This document shows positions 47,383 through 55,628 of a DNA stretch of 64,000 nucleotides, piece by piece (position 1 is the stretch's first letter; the number at the start of each line of letters is the position of its first letter). The position numbers and the translations under genes are program-made. Where the stretch lies: positions 1,798,001-1,862,000 of the forward strand of contig CAVYWJ010000004.1 in the NCBI GenBank assembly GCA_963772315.1, in the 5' to 3' direction. Source of the DNA: Haliangium sp963772315 (GTDB lineage Bacteria > Myxococcota_A > Polyangia > Haliangiales > Haliangiaceae). The notes below the pieces were generated by a model that did no database searches, was not told where the DNA came from, and saw only the letters and a list, made by a program, of their open reading frames with translations.

Positions 47383-48320
47383 GGCGAGGCGTCTCCCCTC
47401 CGCCGGATCGAGATGATCGTGGTGTCGTCGCCGAGGATGCCGGTGTCGCGACACAGCTGGCGCTTTTGCCAGTCGGCGGTCACGTGCTCGCGGCTCATCA
47501 GCCACAGGCGCCGCCTCACCGCATCGGGATTGCGGAAGAAGCCGTCGTCGGTCCAGAACTGCGCGAGCGGACCCACGGGCTCGCTGCGCCCGGGCAGGAA
47601 GCGGCCGGGCTGGGCCAGGATCTCGCCCGCGCCGTCCGTGGCCAGGAGAATGCTGCCGATCGCGGCCGTGGGCTCCGTGGCCTGGAAGGAGAGCGCCACG
47701 GGCGCGCTTCCATCGAGCAGGGCATAGCCGGGATAGGGCGGGCAGTTGCCGGGAAACGGGCCGATGACGTGCACGGCGCCGTTGATGGCGACGACGCCGT
47801 CGCCGATCGCGAACACCAGCGTGCGCGCGGGCGTGACCACGGCGCCGACCACCGTGAACAGGAAGTGCTCGGACACGGTGCGCGCGAGATCGCCGCCCAT
47901 GGCCTTGGCCAGCACGCGCAGGTGGGCGAGCATGTCGTCGCACGCGCCCGTGACCAGCGCACCGTCCAGCGCATTGCCGGGCGCGTTGCCAGGTGCGTCG
48001 CCGGACGCGTTGCCGGGCGCGGCTGTGCGCTCGAGCCGGCGCACCAGGGCGGCCGCCAGCAGGCGCGCGCCCAGCCGTGCGCCGACCTCGCTGTGCTGGC
48101 TGCTGCCGCAGCCATCCGTGACCACGGCGACCAGTGCGTCGGCCGCTGCGTACCAGGTCAGGCTGTCCTGGCAGCCGTGCCCCAGACGCTGGTGCGCGCG
48201 CCCGGTGACGCGGCCGCCCGCGATGGCAAAGGTGCGATCCAGGGCCGGGGACGCCGGCTGCGGGGTGCGAGCGCGCGGCTCGGGTGCCGCGGCGCGGGAT
48301 GGCTCGTCAGTAAGTGTCAT
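47379..48320 (-). CDS. PP2C-family protein phosphatase
   Basis: A 313-residue metal-dependent Ser/Thr phosphatase of the PP2C_2 type. Motifs: GHGCQDS with D52, VVTDGCGSSQHSEVGA with D69-G70, FAIGDGVVAING, LLATDGAGEIL and the C-terminal GDDTTIISI Asp. An APGNASGDAPGNAPGNA tandem repeat lies in a loop. It is the first gene of the operon and carries the promoter. It presumably reverses phosphorylation by the overlapping kinase-like protein. Confidence 0.9.
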   Translation of the reverse strand: MTLTDEPSRAAAPEPRARTPQPASPALDRTFAIAGGRVTGRAHQRLGHGCQDSLTWYAAADALVAVVTDGCGSSQHSEVGARLGARLLAAALVRRLERTAAPGNASGDAPGNAPGNALDGALVTGACDDMLAHLRVLAKAMGGDLARTVSEHFLFTVVGAVVTPARTLVFAIGDGVVAINGAVHVIGPFPGNCPPYPGYALLDGSAPVALSFQATEPTAAIGSILLATDGAGEILAQPGRFLPGRSEPVGPLAQFWTDDGFFRNPDAVRRRLWLMSREHVTADWQKRQLCRDTGILGDDTTIISIRRRGDASP

Positions 48321-48359
48321 CTACACACTTTAAATAGTGTCGAAAGGACACCGAGTCAA
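48321..48359 (-). promoter_or_regulatory. Sigma70-type promoter with overlapping operators for the PP2C operon
   Basis: On the minus strand TTGACT (48359-48354) and TATTTA (48336-48331) are separated by exactly 17 bp. Predicted transcription starts only a few bases before ATG 48320 and no Shine-Dalgarno is present, so the message is probably near-leaderless. Inverted repeats overlap the promoter: ACACT-TTAAAT-AGTGT (48325-48340) and GTGTC-GAAAG-GACAC (48337-48351), suggesting a repressor site. Confidence 0.65.
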
Positions 48360-48598
48360 GGGGAATGATCGGTGCGGCGGGAGGCTGCCGGCGGGGCGCG
48401 TCCAGCCCCGGAAAGCGTTCGTGTGCAGGGTGAGCCCGGCCCTGGGGCAGGATCGCGCGCAAGACCTGCGCGATTGACGCGTCGCACCCAGGCCTCGCGA
48501 GACTTCTGCGGCGCGTGTCGATGGACGGGCCCGTGCGTCGATGCAACTATCGGGGTGGCGAGCCCATCCGGCGCGCCCAATACAGCAAGGAGCACAGC

Positions 48599-49180
48599 AT
48601 GAAGCACATCGACGAGGCCCTCCTGGAGACCGACGCGGGCTACCGGTTCGAATACCTGTCCGAGTTCATGAACTTCAGCACCGCGGACACGGCCGTCCTC
48701 CACGCCGCTGCCCAGCACATCGCGCCGCTGGTTCCCGGGCTGGTGGATGCGGTGTACCAGAAGCTATTCTCGTACGACGCGACCAAGCGGCCATTCTTGC
48801 CGCGGCAGGCCGGCTATCAGGGCGAGGTGGCGGTGAGCGTGGAGTCGCTGACGCTCGACCACGAGGTGATTCAGCACCGCAAGCAGCACCTGGCCCGCTA
48901 CCTCGAGCGGCTGGTGACCAGGCCGTACGACGCCAGCATGGTCAAGTACCTCGACATGGTCGGCCGCATCCACACGGCCGACGCCGGCAACCCCGAGATC
49001 ACGGTCCCGCTGGTGCACCTGAACGCGCTGCTCGGCTTCGTGGCCGACGCCCTCACCAGCACGATCTTCGGCCTGGGATTGCCGCGCGAGACCGAGATCG
49101 CAGCGGTGCGCGCGTTCAACAAGCTGCTGTGGATCCAGAGCGACTTCTTCAGCCGCCACTACACGGCCGCACGCACCTAG
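48599..49180 (+). CDS. Protoglobin-family heme protein
   Basis: A 193-residue protein with the protoglobin fold, without a signalling output domain. Recognisable features are the N-terminal YRFEYLSEFMNFSTADTAVLHAAA, VYQKLFSYDATKRPFL, a His-containing helix (LDHEVIQHRKQHLARYLERL) likely to carry the proximal ligand, and VPLVHLNALLGFVADALTS. Protoglobins bind O2, CO and NO. AAGGAG at 48587-48592 supports ATG 48599. It is divergent from the PP2C operon. A second protoglobin remnant lies at 51.5 kb. Confidence 0.85.
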   Translation: MKHIDEALLETDAGYRFEYLSEFMNFSTADTAVLHAAAQHIAPLVPGLVDAVYQKLFSYDATKRPFLPRQAGYQGEVAVSVESLTLDHEVIQHRKQHLARYLERLVTRPYDASMVKYLDMVGRIHTADAGNPEITVPLVHLNALLGFVADALTSTIFGLGLPRETEIAAVRAFNKLLWIQSDFFSRHYTAART

Positions 49181-49546
49181 CCGGGACGCGCGCGCTGACG
49201 CACGCACGCGCCTCTCGTCGTCGCCGGCACGACCCTCGTCATCGCCGTCGCGGCCCTCTTGTCCATCATCACATTCCCGTACGCCCTGGCCGCGGCCCCT
49301 GTGTCCCTTTTTGCATCCTGGGGATCCCGGGTGTCCACAGCGCGGTCGCTTTCGCCCACATCCATCGTCCTGCGTGCTCGGCGAGGGACGTTATCCGTGG
49401 CAAACACATCTACGGAGGGTTGCTGCTGGAGCTTCGAGGGGGAACGTCTGCGCACCGCATTGCAGCACTCGACACGCACATCCCTGAGCCCTCGACTCCA
49501 CCAGCCCGACCGACTCCACGCAATCACTTACCCAAAGGAGATCACC
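49181..49546. other. 366-bp intergenic region
   Basis: Nothing gene-like is recognised between the protoglobin and the BP74-like gene. The only clear element is the strong ribosome-binding site AAAGGAG ending 6 bp before ATG 49547. Composition is less GC-rich than the coding DNA around it. Confidence 0.3.
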
Positions 49547-49891
49547 ATGGCAGCCCGCTTCGCATTCATGCAACCCAGCTCGCCCGGCCTTGAGTTCATC
49601 ATGGAACTGACCGACGAGGCCACGATTGCTCATGCGCGCCGGATCCTCTCCGGCGAAGAGACGCGCGAGATCCATGTCCATGGGAGGATCGTCAAGCAAC
49701 CCAAGGACTACAACCCGGGCTTCTCGTTCCATCTCGATCCGGCGACCATCCGGTTCTTCGGGATGGCCATCGAGGTTTGCGATGCCAACATGGTGTACGT
49801 CCAGGATCACCTGGACGAAGCCGGCGGCGCGTTCCTCCCGGGCAATCACTGGTGCCCGTGGGACTCCACGCTGACGCGCGAAGTGAGATGA
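49547..49891 (+). CDS. BP74-like N-terminal domain protein
   Basis: A 114-residue protein, no signal peptide. The pattern FxFxxxxxxxFIMELTDEATIAHARRILSG, HVHGRIVKQPKDYNPGFSF, HLDPATIRFFGMAIEVCDA and VQDHLDEAGGAFLPGNHWCPW matches the BP74-related domain, first known from a Dictyostelium calmodulin-dependent protein and scattered in bacteria. Two conserved Cys (AIEVCDA, HWCPW) may pair. The biochemical function is not established. Strong Shine-Dalgarno AAAGGAG. Confidence 0.78.
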   Translation: MAARFAFMQPSSPGLEFIMELTDEATIAHARRILSGEETREIHVHGRIVKQPKDYNPGFSFHLDPATIRFFGMAIEVCDANMVYVQDHLDEAGGAFLPGNHWCPWDSTLTREVR

Positions 49892-50023
49892 CGAGCACTG
49901 ATGGCGCCCCCAGCGACTCCTCCACAGGGTGAAGCGCGACGCGGGTTGCGCCACCCACCGGGCCAGTCTGCATGACAGACGGCTCACGTCCCGAGCGCAG
50001 GCGCAGGCCCGCACTGCATCGTG

Positions 50024-50932
50024 CTACTGGCCGCTCGGGACCACGGTGAGCTCGAGGTCGACGAGGATGCGCCGGAGCTCCTCGCGCTGCGGGGCCGCGA
50101 GCGGCATGAGTGGCGCCCGCAGCGGCCCGGGCGCGATGCCCGTGAGCTCGAGGCTGGCCGCGATGGTGCGCGGCAGGCCATGCTGGACGATGAACTGGAG
50201 GAACGGGAGCTGCCGGTAGAAGATCTTCCGTGCGGACACCAGATCGCGCTTCTCGACCACGGCCTCGTACAGGGCCACGTTGAGCTCGGGAATGATATGG
50301 GCAGCCGCCGTGCACCAGCCGGACGCGCCCGCCACCAGTGCCGCCAGCGCCAGGGGATTGCTGCCGTTGTAGAACGCGACGTCCTTGCCCAGGAGGTGCA
50401 CGAGCCGGTGCATGCGGTTGACGTCGCCGGTGCTCTCCTTGACCATGGTGACGTTCGGGATCTCCAGGATCCGCGCGATTGCCTCGGGCGCGAGATCCAG
50501 GCCGCCGGTCGCCGGGTTGTTGTAGAGCACGATGGGAATCGAGATGGCGCGGGCCACGGTGTCGAAGTGGCTGGCGATCTCGGCCTCGGTGAGCTTCCAG
50601 TAGCTCATCGGGATGATCATCACCGCGGTGGCGCCCGCGCGCTCGGCAAAGCGCGCGTGGTGCACGGTGCGCTCGGTGGTGAGGCTGGACACGCCGACCA
50701 GCGTGGGCACGCGGCCCGCCACCTGCTTGATGGTGGTCTCGGCCACGGCCTCCCGCTCGTCGTCGGACAGGTAGGGCAGCACGCCGGCCGAGCCGAGCGG
50801 CGCGATGCCGTGCACGCCCGCGCGAATCATCCGCTCGACGATGCCCTGCAAGAGATCCAGGTTGACACTGCCATCGTGCCCGAACGGCGTGATCGGATAA
50901 GCAATGATGCCGCGAAGAGGTGCGTTATTCAT
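50024..50932 (-). CDS. DapA-family class I aldolase/lyase
   Basis: A 302-residue TIM-barrel enzyme of the dihydrodipicolinate synthase/N-acetylneuraminate lyase superfamily. Schiff-base Lys K165 is in VTMVKESTGD, Tyr Y137 in PIVLYNNPA, and the substrate loop APLGSAGVLPYLS replaces the usual GTTGE, so the substrate is probably not aspartate semialdehyde. The start ATG 50932 overlaps the cupin gene by 8 bp. The pair may act in catabolism of an aromatic or sugar-derived keto acid. Confidence 0.9.
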   Translation of the reverse strand: MNNAPLRGIIAYPITPFGHDGSVNLDLLQGIVERMIRAGVHGIAPLGSAGVLPYLSDDEREAVAETTIKQVAGRVPTLVGVSSLTTERTVHHARFAERAGATAVMIIPMSYWKLTEAEIASHFDTVARAISIPIVLYNNPATGGLDLAPEAIARILEIPNVTMVKESTGDVNRMHRLVHLLGKDVAFYNGSNPLALAALVAGASGWCTAAAHIIPELNVALYEAVVEKRDLVSARKIFYRQLPFLQFIVQHGLPRTIAASLELTGIAPGPLRAPLMPLAAPQREELRRILVDLELTVVPSGQ

Positions 50933-51449
50933 CGAGGTCTCCATGGTTCTTGTCGAAGAGGGTGTCTCCGCGCGCGGGGACTTCCTCGCGCAGGGCCACG
51001 CCGCCCATGTTCTGCAGCATGGGCGCGTTCTCACAGGCGAGGTATCGGGCCGTGCCGGTCCCGGTATTCACGTGGTTGTGCCACGCCCATACCGGCACGT
51101 AGACGGCATCGCCTGCCTTCCAGTCCACCCGCTCGCCGTGGATGTACGAGTAGCCCTCGCCTTCCAGGATGTAGAGCAGCGTCTCGTAGGTGTGCCGGTG
51201 CCGGTTGGACGACTGGCCGGGATCCAGCCAGCCGATGGTCATGCTGATCGCGTGCGAGGGCAAGTCGACGAAGAAGACCGGATGCTTGCGCTCCTTCGAG
51301 TAGCCCTCTCTCTGCCCATCGGACTCCACCGCGCGGTGCGCCAGCTTCCGGGGCAAGACCACGCGCGGTCGTGGTGGCGTCTCGTCGAAGTCGGCAGAGG
51401 TGTGCGATGCCCGCTCGCCGGCGGGCGCGGGCCTGGTGTGTTTGGTCAT
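50925..51449 (-). CDS. Cupin-domain protein
   Basis: A 174-residue single cupin. Motif 1 is SSNRHRHTYETLLYILEGEG with metal ligands H84, H86 and E89, and motif 2 is GDAVYVPVWAWHNHVN with H124/H126. It resembles half of a gentisate 1,2-dioxygenase-like protein. It starts at MTKHTRPAPAG; the open frame upstream has no ribosome-binding site. It overlaps the DapA-family gene downstream, so the two are co-transcribed. Confidence 0.86.
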   Translation of the reverse strand: MTKHTRPAPAGERASHTSADFDETPPRPRVVLPRKLAHRAVESDGQREGYSKERKHPVFFVDLPSHAISMTIGWLDPGQSSNRHRHTYETLLYILEGEGYSYIHGERVDWKAGDAVYVPVWAWHNHVNTGTGTARYLACENAPMLQNMGGVALREEVPARGDTLFDKNHGDLDE

Positions 51450-51501
51450 GGTCGTGTCCTTGGAACGGTGCGAGGAGCGTGCGATCAGAAGCGTCCTTCC
51501 T

Positions 51502-51564
51502 TCACGTAGGGCTGGCTCCAGAGGCGGTGGTTCCAAAGGTGTAGCCGGGGATGGTCTGTGACAT
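51502..51564 (-). pseudogene. Protoglobin N-terminal remnant (20 codons)
   Basis: ATG 51564 preceded by GGAGACAACACC encodes MSQTIPGYTFGTTASGASPT then TGA. The IPGYTFG stretch after the start is the hallmark N-terminus of protoglobins, which normally continue for about 170 residues. Here the coding sequence ends at once and is followed by the cupin leader. It is either the stub of a deleted protoglobin gene or a small peptide with its own start signal. Confidence 0.5.
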
Positions 51565-51691
51565 GGTGTTGTCTCCTGGTCCGGGCAAGGCTCGCCCGTG
51601 CGCCCCCCGCGGTGTGCGCGAGGCGATGATGCACCCGGCGCTCATGCGCCGGGGTTGCTCCGTCTATCGAGTCGTGGGGGGCCGGAAGCGC

Positions 51692-52363
51692 TCAGCGAAG
51701 GATGGGCAGCGTGACGAAGCGCCGCCAGCTCGCCTCGCGGGCTGTCTCCTCGGCGGGTGTTTGCTCGGGACAATCCAGCCTGAGGTGGCGCGCCCCGAAG
51801 GGCGCATTGACGAGCGCGCAGTGGTGCGGCCGCTCCGCGTTCTCATACATGTGAGGCCGGAAGTGCGTGCAGCTCACGCACATGCCGCTCACGGGGATTT
51901 GCCCGCGCTCCTGGAGCAGTCGGATCATCTTGATGAGCCCGGTGAAGAATACTTCCTGCTCCATGGGCGACATCGCCTCGACCGCGGTGGCGAGAAAGTC
52001 GGGCCAGCCCATGATAGCGGAGGCAGCGCGCCGGCCCCGGGCCGTGAGATGAAGGACCGTGGCGCGCGCGTCTCGCTCGTCACGCACCTTCTTGACCAGT
52101 CCCTTGTCGACCAGCGTGCGCACCGACTCGCTGACCGTGGGCAAGCTGATGGCCATCTGCGCCGCCACCTCGGACGGACGGCGTGGCCCGTCGGCGATGA
52201 TGGTCAGGATCTGGCTTTGCGTGGGGGAGAGCCCGCTCTCGCCCGCGTCTTGCCTTGCCTGGTGCTTGAGCGCCATGCTCACCTTGCTCAGGCCCATGGC
52301 GATCCGCTGGCCCAGAGGCTCCGAGTTCTGGTCGAAGAAATCCGGCGGCGCCTGGCTCGACAT
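51692..52363 (-). CDS. MarR-family regulator with C-terminal Cys cluster
   Basis: A 223-residue regulator. The winged helix (LSPTQSQILTIIADGPRRPS, EVAAQMAISLPTVSESVRTLVDKGLVKK, RDARATVLHLTARGR) is followed by a tail of about 65 residues containing CVSCTHF, RPHHCALV and LRLDCPEQ. The four Cys and neighbouring His could bind zinc or an Fe-S cluster and make the protein redox- or NO-responsive. ATG 52363 with AGGAG is preferred over GTG 52372. The IR at 52390-52402 suggests autoregulation. Confidence 0.88.
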   Translation of the reverse strand: MSSQAPPDFFDQNSEPLGQRIAMGLSKVSMALKHQARQDAGESGLSPTQSQILTIIADGPRRPSEVAAQMAISLPTVSESVRTLVDKGLVKKVRDERDARATVLHLTARGRRAASAIMGWPDFLATAVEAMSPMEQEVFFTGLIKMIRLLQERGQIPVSGMCVSCTHFRPHMYENAERPHHCALVNAPFGARHLRLDCPEQTPAEETAREASWRRFVTLPILR

Positions 52364-52389
52364 GCTTGGCACTCCTAACCATCGATACT

Positions 52390-52402
52390 TAGTAGTCCTA
52401 AC
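52390..52402. promoter_or_regulatory. MarR operator-like inverted repeat
   Basis: TTAG-TAGTC-CTAA (52390-52402) lies 27 bp upstream of the marR start, and the decamer ACTCCTAACC/AGTCCTAACC occurs twice around it (52371-52380 and 52395-52404). The position fits the promoter of the regulator and may also bear on the GH15 operon's 3' end region. Confidence 0.45.
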
Positions 52403-52447
52403 CTTTCGGTCGGCCCGCTGTCAACGGCTTTCGGGCGCGTGCCCGGG

Positions 52448-54238
52448 TCATGTCTGCTGGCGCTCGGCCGCGGGCGTGGGGACGTGGGGCGTGAGGTTGA
52501 AGGCGGTGTTGATGAGGCCGACGTGGGAGAAGGCCTGCGGAAAGTTCCCGAGCATGCGGCCGGCCACGGGATCGTATTCCTCGGACAGCAAGCCGACGTC
52601 ATTGCGCAGCGAGAGCAGCCGCTCGAAGAGGCGCCGTGCCTCGTCCACGCGTCCGGTCATCGCGTAGTTGTCGGCGAGCCAGAACGTGCACGCGAGGAAC
52701 GCACCTTCGCCCGGCGGTAGCCCGTCCTCGACCTCGTCCGTGCGGTAGCGCAGGACGAAGCCATCTTGGACGAGCTCCTGCTCGATGGCGCGGATGGTCC
52801 CCATCACGCGCGGGTCGGTGGGCGGCAAGAAGCCGACGAGCGGCATCATGAGCAGGCTGGCGTCCAGCCGTGAGGAGCCGTAGGCCTGCGTGAAGCAGCC
52901 GCGCTGCGCGTCGAAGCCGCTCCGGCAGACCTCGTCGTGAATCTGCGCTCTCAGCGCCCGCCAGCGCTCGACCGGGCCGCCGAGCCCGAATCGCTCGACT
53001 GCCTTGGTCGCCCGGTCGAACGCCACCCAGGCCATCATCTTCGAGTGCGTGAAGTGCTGGCGCGGACCACGCACCTCCCAGAGGCCCTCGTCCGGCTGCT
53101 GCCAGCCGGACTCGAGGAAGTGGAGCAGCTGGTGCTGGAGCCGCCAGGACCACGGGTCGGCGGGCAGCCCGAGCCGTCGCGCCTGGTGCAGCACGTCCAT
53201 CACCTCCCCGTACACGTCGAGCTGGAGCTGCTGGGCAGCGGCGTTGCCGACGCGGACCGGCGCGGACTTCTCGTAGCCAGGGAGCCAGCCGAGGGTGACC
53301 TCGGGCAGCCTGCGCTCGCCCGCGACGCCGTACAGGATCTGGAGCCTGGCAGGATCACCGGCCACGGCGCGGAGCAGCCACTCGCGCCAGGCGCAGGCTT
53401 CCTCGCGGTGGCCGCTGATCAGCAGCGCGTAGAGCGTGAAGGTGGCGTCGCGGAGCCAGCAGAAGCGATAATCCCAGTTGCGTAGGCCACCGATGGATTC
53501 TGGCAGCGACGTCGTGGGGGCGGCCACGATGCCGCCCGTGGGGCCGTAGGTGAGCGCCTTGAGCGTGACCAGCGAGCGCTCCACTGCCTCGCGCCAGGGG
53601 CCTCGATACGTGCAGCGGCTCGTCCATTCCCGCCACCAGGCAACCGTATCTGCCACGGCGAGGGCCGCATCCAGCGGCGGCGGCGGCGGCTCGTGCGACG
53701 GATGCCAGCTCAGGACGAACGGGACCCGCTGCCCGGCCGTGACCGTGAAATCAGCGACCGTCGTGAGCCCCTGGCCATGGGTCTCGACCGGGGCGCGCAG
53801 CGCCAGCGCGTCGGGGCCCCCGATCGCACACAGCACGCCCTCGGCCTTGCGGATCCAGGGGACGATCGAGCCGTAGTCGAACCGGAGGATGAGCTCCATC
53901 CGCATCGGCACCGTGCCCTCGACGCCCTCGACCAGACGGACGATATCCGGCGTCCGGTCGCGCGGTGGCATGCAGTCGGTGATCCGCACCCGACCCGCCT
54001 CGGTGACGAATTCCGTCTCGAGCACGAGCGTCCCCGCGACGTAGCGCCTGCGGATCTCGCGTGGCACGCCAGCGGGCGCGAGCAGCCAGCGGCCATGGTG
54101 CTCCTCGCCCAGGAGCGCGGCGAAGCAGGCACCGGAGTCGAAGCGCGGCATGCACAGCCAGTCGATGGAGCCCGCTCTGGATACGAGCGCCGCCGTCTGC
54201 GTGTCACCGATGACGGCGTAGTCTTCGATAGGCGGCAT
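52448..54238 (-). CDS. Glycoside hydrolase family 15 protein (trehalase/glucoamylase-like)
   Basis: A 596-residue cytoplasmic GH15 enzyme. It starts MPPIEDYAVIGDTQTAALVSRAGSIDWLCMPRFDSGACFAALL, the diagnostic N-terminus. The (alpha/alpha)6 barrel includes SLPESIGGLRNWDYRFCWLRDATFTLYAL and the catalytic Glu region (QQPDEGLWEVRGPRQHFTHSKMMAWVAFDRA), with the C-terminal EEYDPVAGRMLGNFPQAFSHVGLINTAFNL. Bacterial members without a signal peptide are often trehalases, so it may lower trehalose during osmotic adjustment, in keeping with the adjoining osmotic-stress genes. Confidence 0.92.
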   Translation of the reverse strand: MPPIEDYAVIGDTQTAALVSRAGSIDWLCMPRFDSGACFAALLGEEHHGRWLLAPAGVPREIRRRYVAGTLVLETEFVTEAGRVRITDCMPPRDRTPDIVRLVEGVEGTVPMRMELILRFDYGSIVPWIRKAEGVLCAIGGPDALALRAPVETHGQGLTTVADFTVTAGQRVPFVLSWHPSHEPPPPPLDAALAVADTVAWWREWTSRCTYRGPWREAVERSLVTLKALTYGPTGGIVAAPTTSLPESIGGLRNWDYRFCWLRDATFTLYALLISGHREEACAWREWLLRAVAGDPARLQILYGVAGERRLPEVTLGWLPGYEKSAPVRVGNAAAQQLQLDVYGEVMDVLHQARRLGLPADPWSWRLQHQLLHFLESGWQQPDEGLWEVRGPRQHFTHSKMMAWVAFDRATKAVERFGLGGPVERWRALRAQIHDEVCRSGFDAQRGCFTQAYGSSRLDASLLMMPLVGFLPPTDPRVMGTIRAIEQELVQDGFVLRYRTDEVEDGLPPGEGAFLACTFWLADNYAMTGRVDEARRLFERLLSLRNDVGLLSEEYDPVAGRMLGNFPQAFSHVGLINTAFNLTPHVPTPAAERQQT

Positions 54239-54343
54239 CAGCTTCTCCGTCCCTCGGTCGAGCTCTCCTGGGTTGTCCCGGGCTCTCCACTGGTGCAAGC
54301 TGCCTACCAACTCCAGAGGACCGCTGCCGCCGCGAGCGGGATG

Positions 54344-55618
54344 TCACGTGTGCTTGACCGTCACACCGGGACGATCTGATCCGGACATCGCGCTCGGGTG
54401 GAGTGAATCGGGGCCGATGGCGTCCAGCTGCCGGAGCTGCTCGTGCAGCACGCGGCGCCTGGCCGGCGGCGCGACCTCCATGCAGTCCTGCAGCGCGCCT
54501 CGCAGGCGCCTGATCACCTGCACGGAGCTCTTGCCGTAGGCGAGGATCTCTTCGAAGGCGAGCGTCACGTAGTCGTCGAAGGACGGGCGAGGGAGCACGA
54601 GCCGGACCGAGCCCGACTGGTCGGCCCGTGCTTCGACAGGGAAGCGCCGGCGGCTCAGGCGACGGATCAGATCATGGAGCTGATCGAGCGCCTGGACCGC
54701 GGTGGTGGGGTCGTTCAGGCCGGGAGACAGCGCGCGGACTGCGATGTTGACGAGCTGCCGGAAACCGAACGCCGGGTCTTGATGCGGCGTCCGCTCCTCC
54801 TCGATCGCGACCGCGTGCAGCAGCGCGGCCTCCTCGATGTCATCGCTGCCCCAGACGCGAAAGAGCGGTGTGTCGATCGGGACGAAGTCCCCGATACGTG
54901 GCACCAGCGCGATGAGCGCGCCCGCGCTGCTCGCCAGGTGGAGCAGCGTGTCCGCGTCCACGGCGGTGACGACGCCAGGGCGCCGGGTGTGGCGGATGAC
55001 GATGTCCGGCTCGTGCGAAGGCCGTGTGGGCTCGGCCTCCGGCTCCTCGGACACCTCCTCCGGGTACATGCGATCGATGCTGAGGCGCGTCTCCTCGGCG
55101 ACCCTCGTCAGCACGGTGATCGCCCGGACCGAGTTTGCCATCCGGTCGATGTAGCGGATGAACACGCCGACGCTGGCCAGGATCAGCGCGAACGCGAACC
55201 AGACCGCCAAGGCTGGCACGAACTCGTCCGGCGCCGTGCGCACCTTCGTGAGCACGACCAGCGCATAGACGAAGGTCCCCACGAACACGGCCATGGCGAG
55301 CTTGGTCGCCGGCTCCTGCAGGAAGGTCCGGATCACGCGCGGCGAGAACTGGCCGCTGGCCAGCTGGAGAACGAGCACGGTGATCGAGAAGACCAGCGCG
55401 GTGAGCGAGATCATCGAGGACGAGATGGTCGATAACAGCGCGCGCGCGCTCTCCGCGCCGCCCTCGAACAGGAACCATGCATGGCGGTCCTGCGCGATTC
55501 GTCGATCGACCAGCGGCAACACCATCGCCAGCGCGATGGCTGCCAGCGTGGCGACTGTCGGCGCAGGCCACAGGCTGGTCCCGAGTCGTTCCTTCATCCT
55601 CGCGAATCGAAGTTGCAT
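54344..55618 (-). CDS. DUF2254 membrane protein
   Basis: A 424-residue inner-membrane protein of the DUF2254 family. Four N-terminal transmembrane segments (WPAPTVATLAAIALAMVLPL; ISSSMISLTALVFSITVLVL; LAMAVFVGTFVYALVVL; ALAVWFAFALILASVGVFI) are followed by a cytoplasmic domain with VNIAVRALSPGLNDPTTAVQALDQL, the most conserved block. The function is unknown. It ends the segment starting 10 bp after the MscS gene, so the two are probably one operon. Confidence 0.88.
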   Translation of the reverse strand: MQLRFARMKERLGTSLWPAPTVATLAAIALAMVLPLVDRRIAQDRHAWFLFEGGAESARALLSTISSSMISLTALVFSITVLVLQLASGQFSPRVIRTFLQEPATKLAMAVFVGTFVYALVVLTKVRTAPDEFVPALAVWFAFALILASVGVFIRYIDRMANSVRAITVLTRVAEETRLSIDRMYPEEVSEEPEAEPTRPSHEPDIVIRHTRRPGVVTAVDADTLLHLASSAGALIALVPRIGDFVPIDTPLFRVWGSDDIEEAALLHAVAIEEERTPHQDPAFGFRQLVNIAVRALSPGLNDPTTAVQALDQLHDLIRRLSRRRFPVEARADQSGSVRLVLPRPSFDDYVTLAFEEILAYGKSSVQVIRRLRGALQDCMEVAPPARRRVLHEQLRQLDAIGPDSLHPSAMSGSDRPGVTVKHT

Positions 55619-55628
55619 CTGCGCTCCG

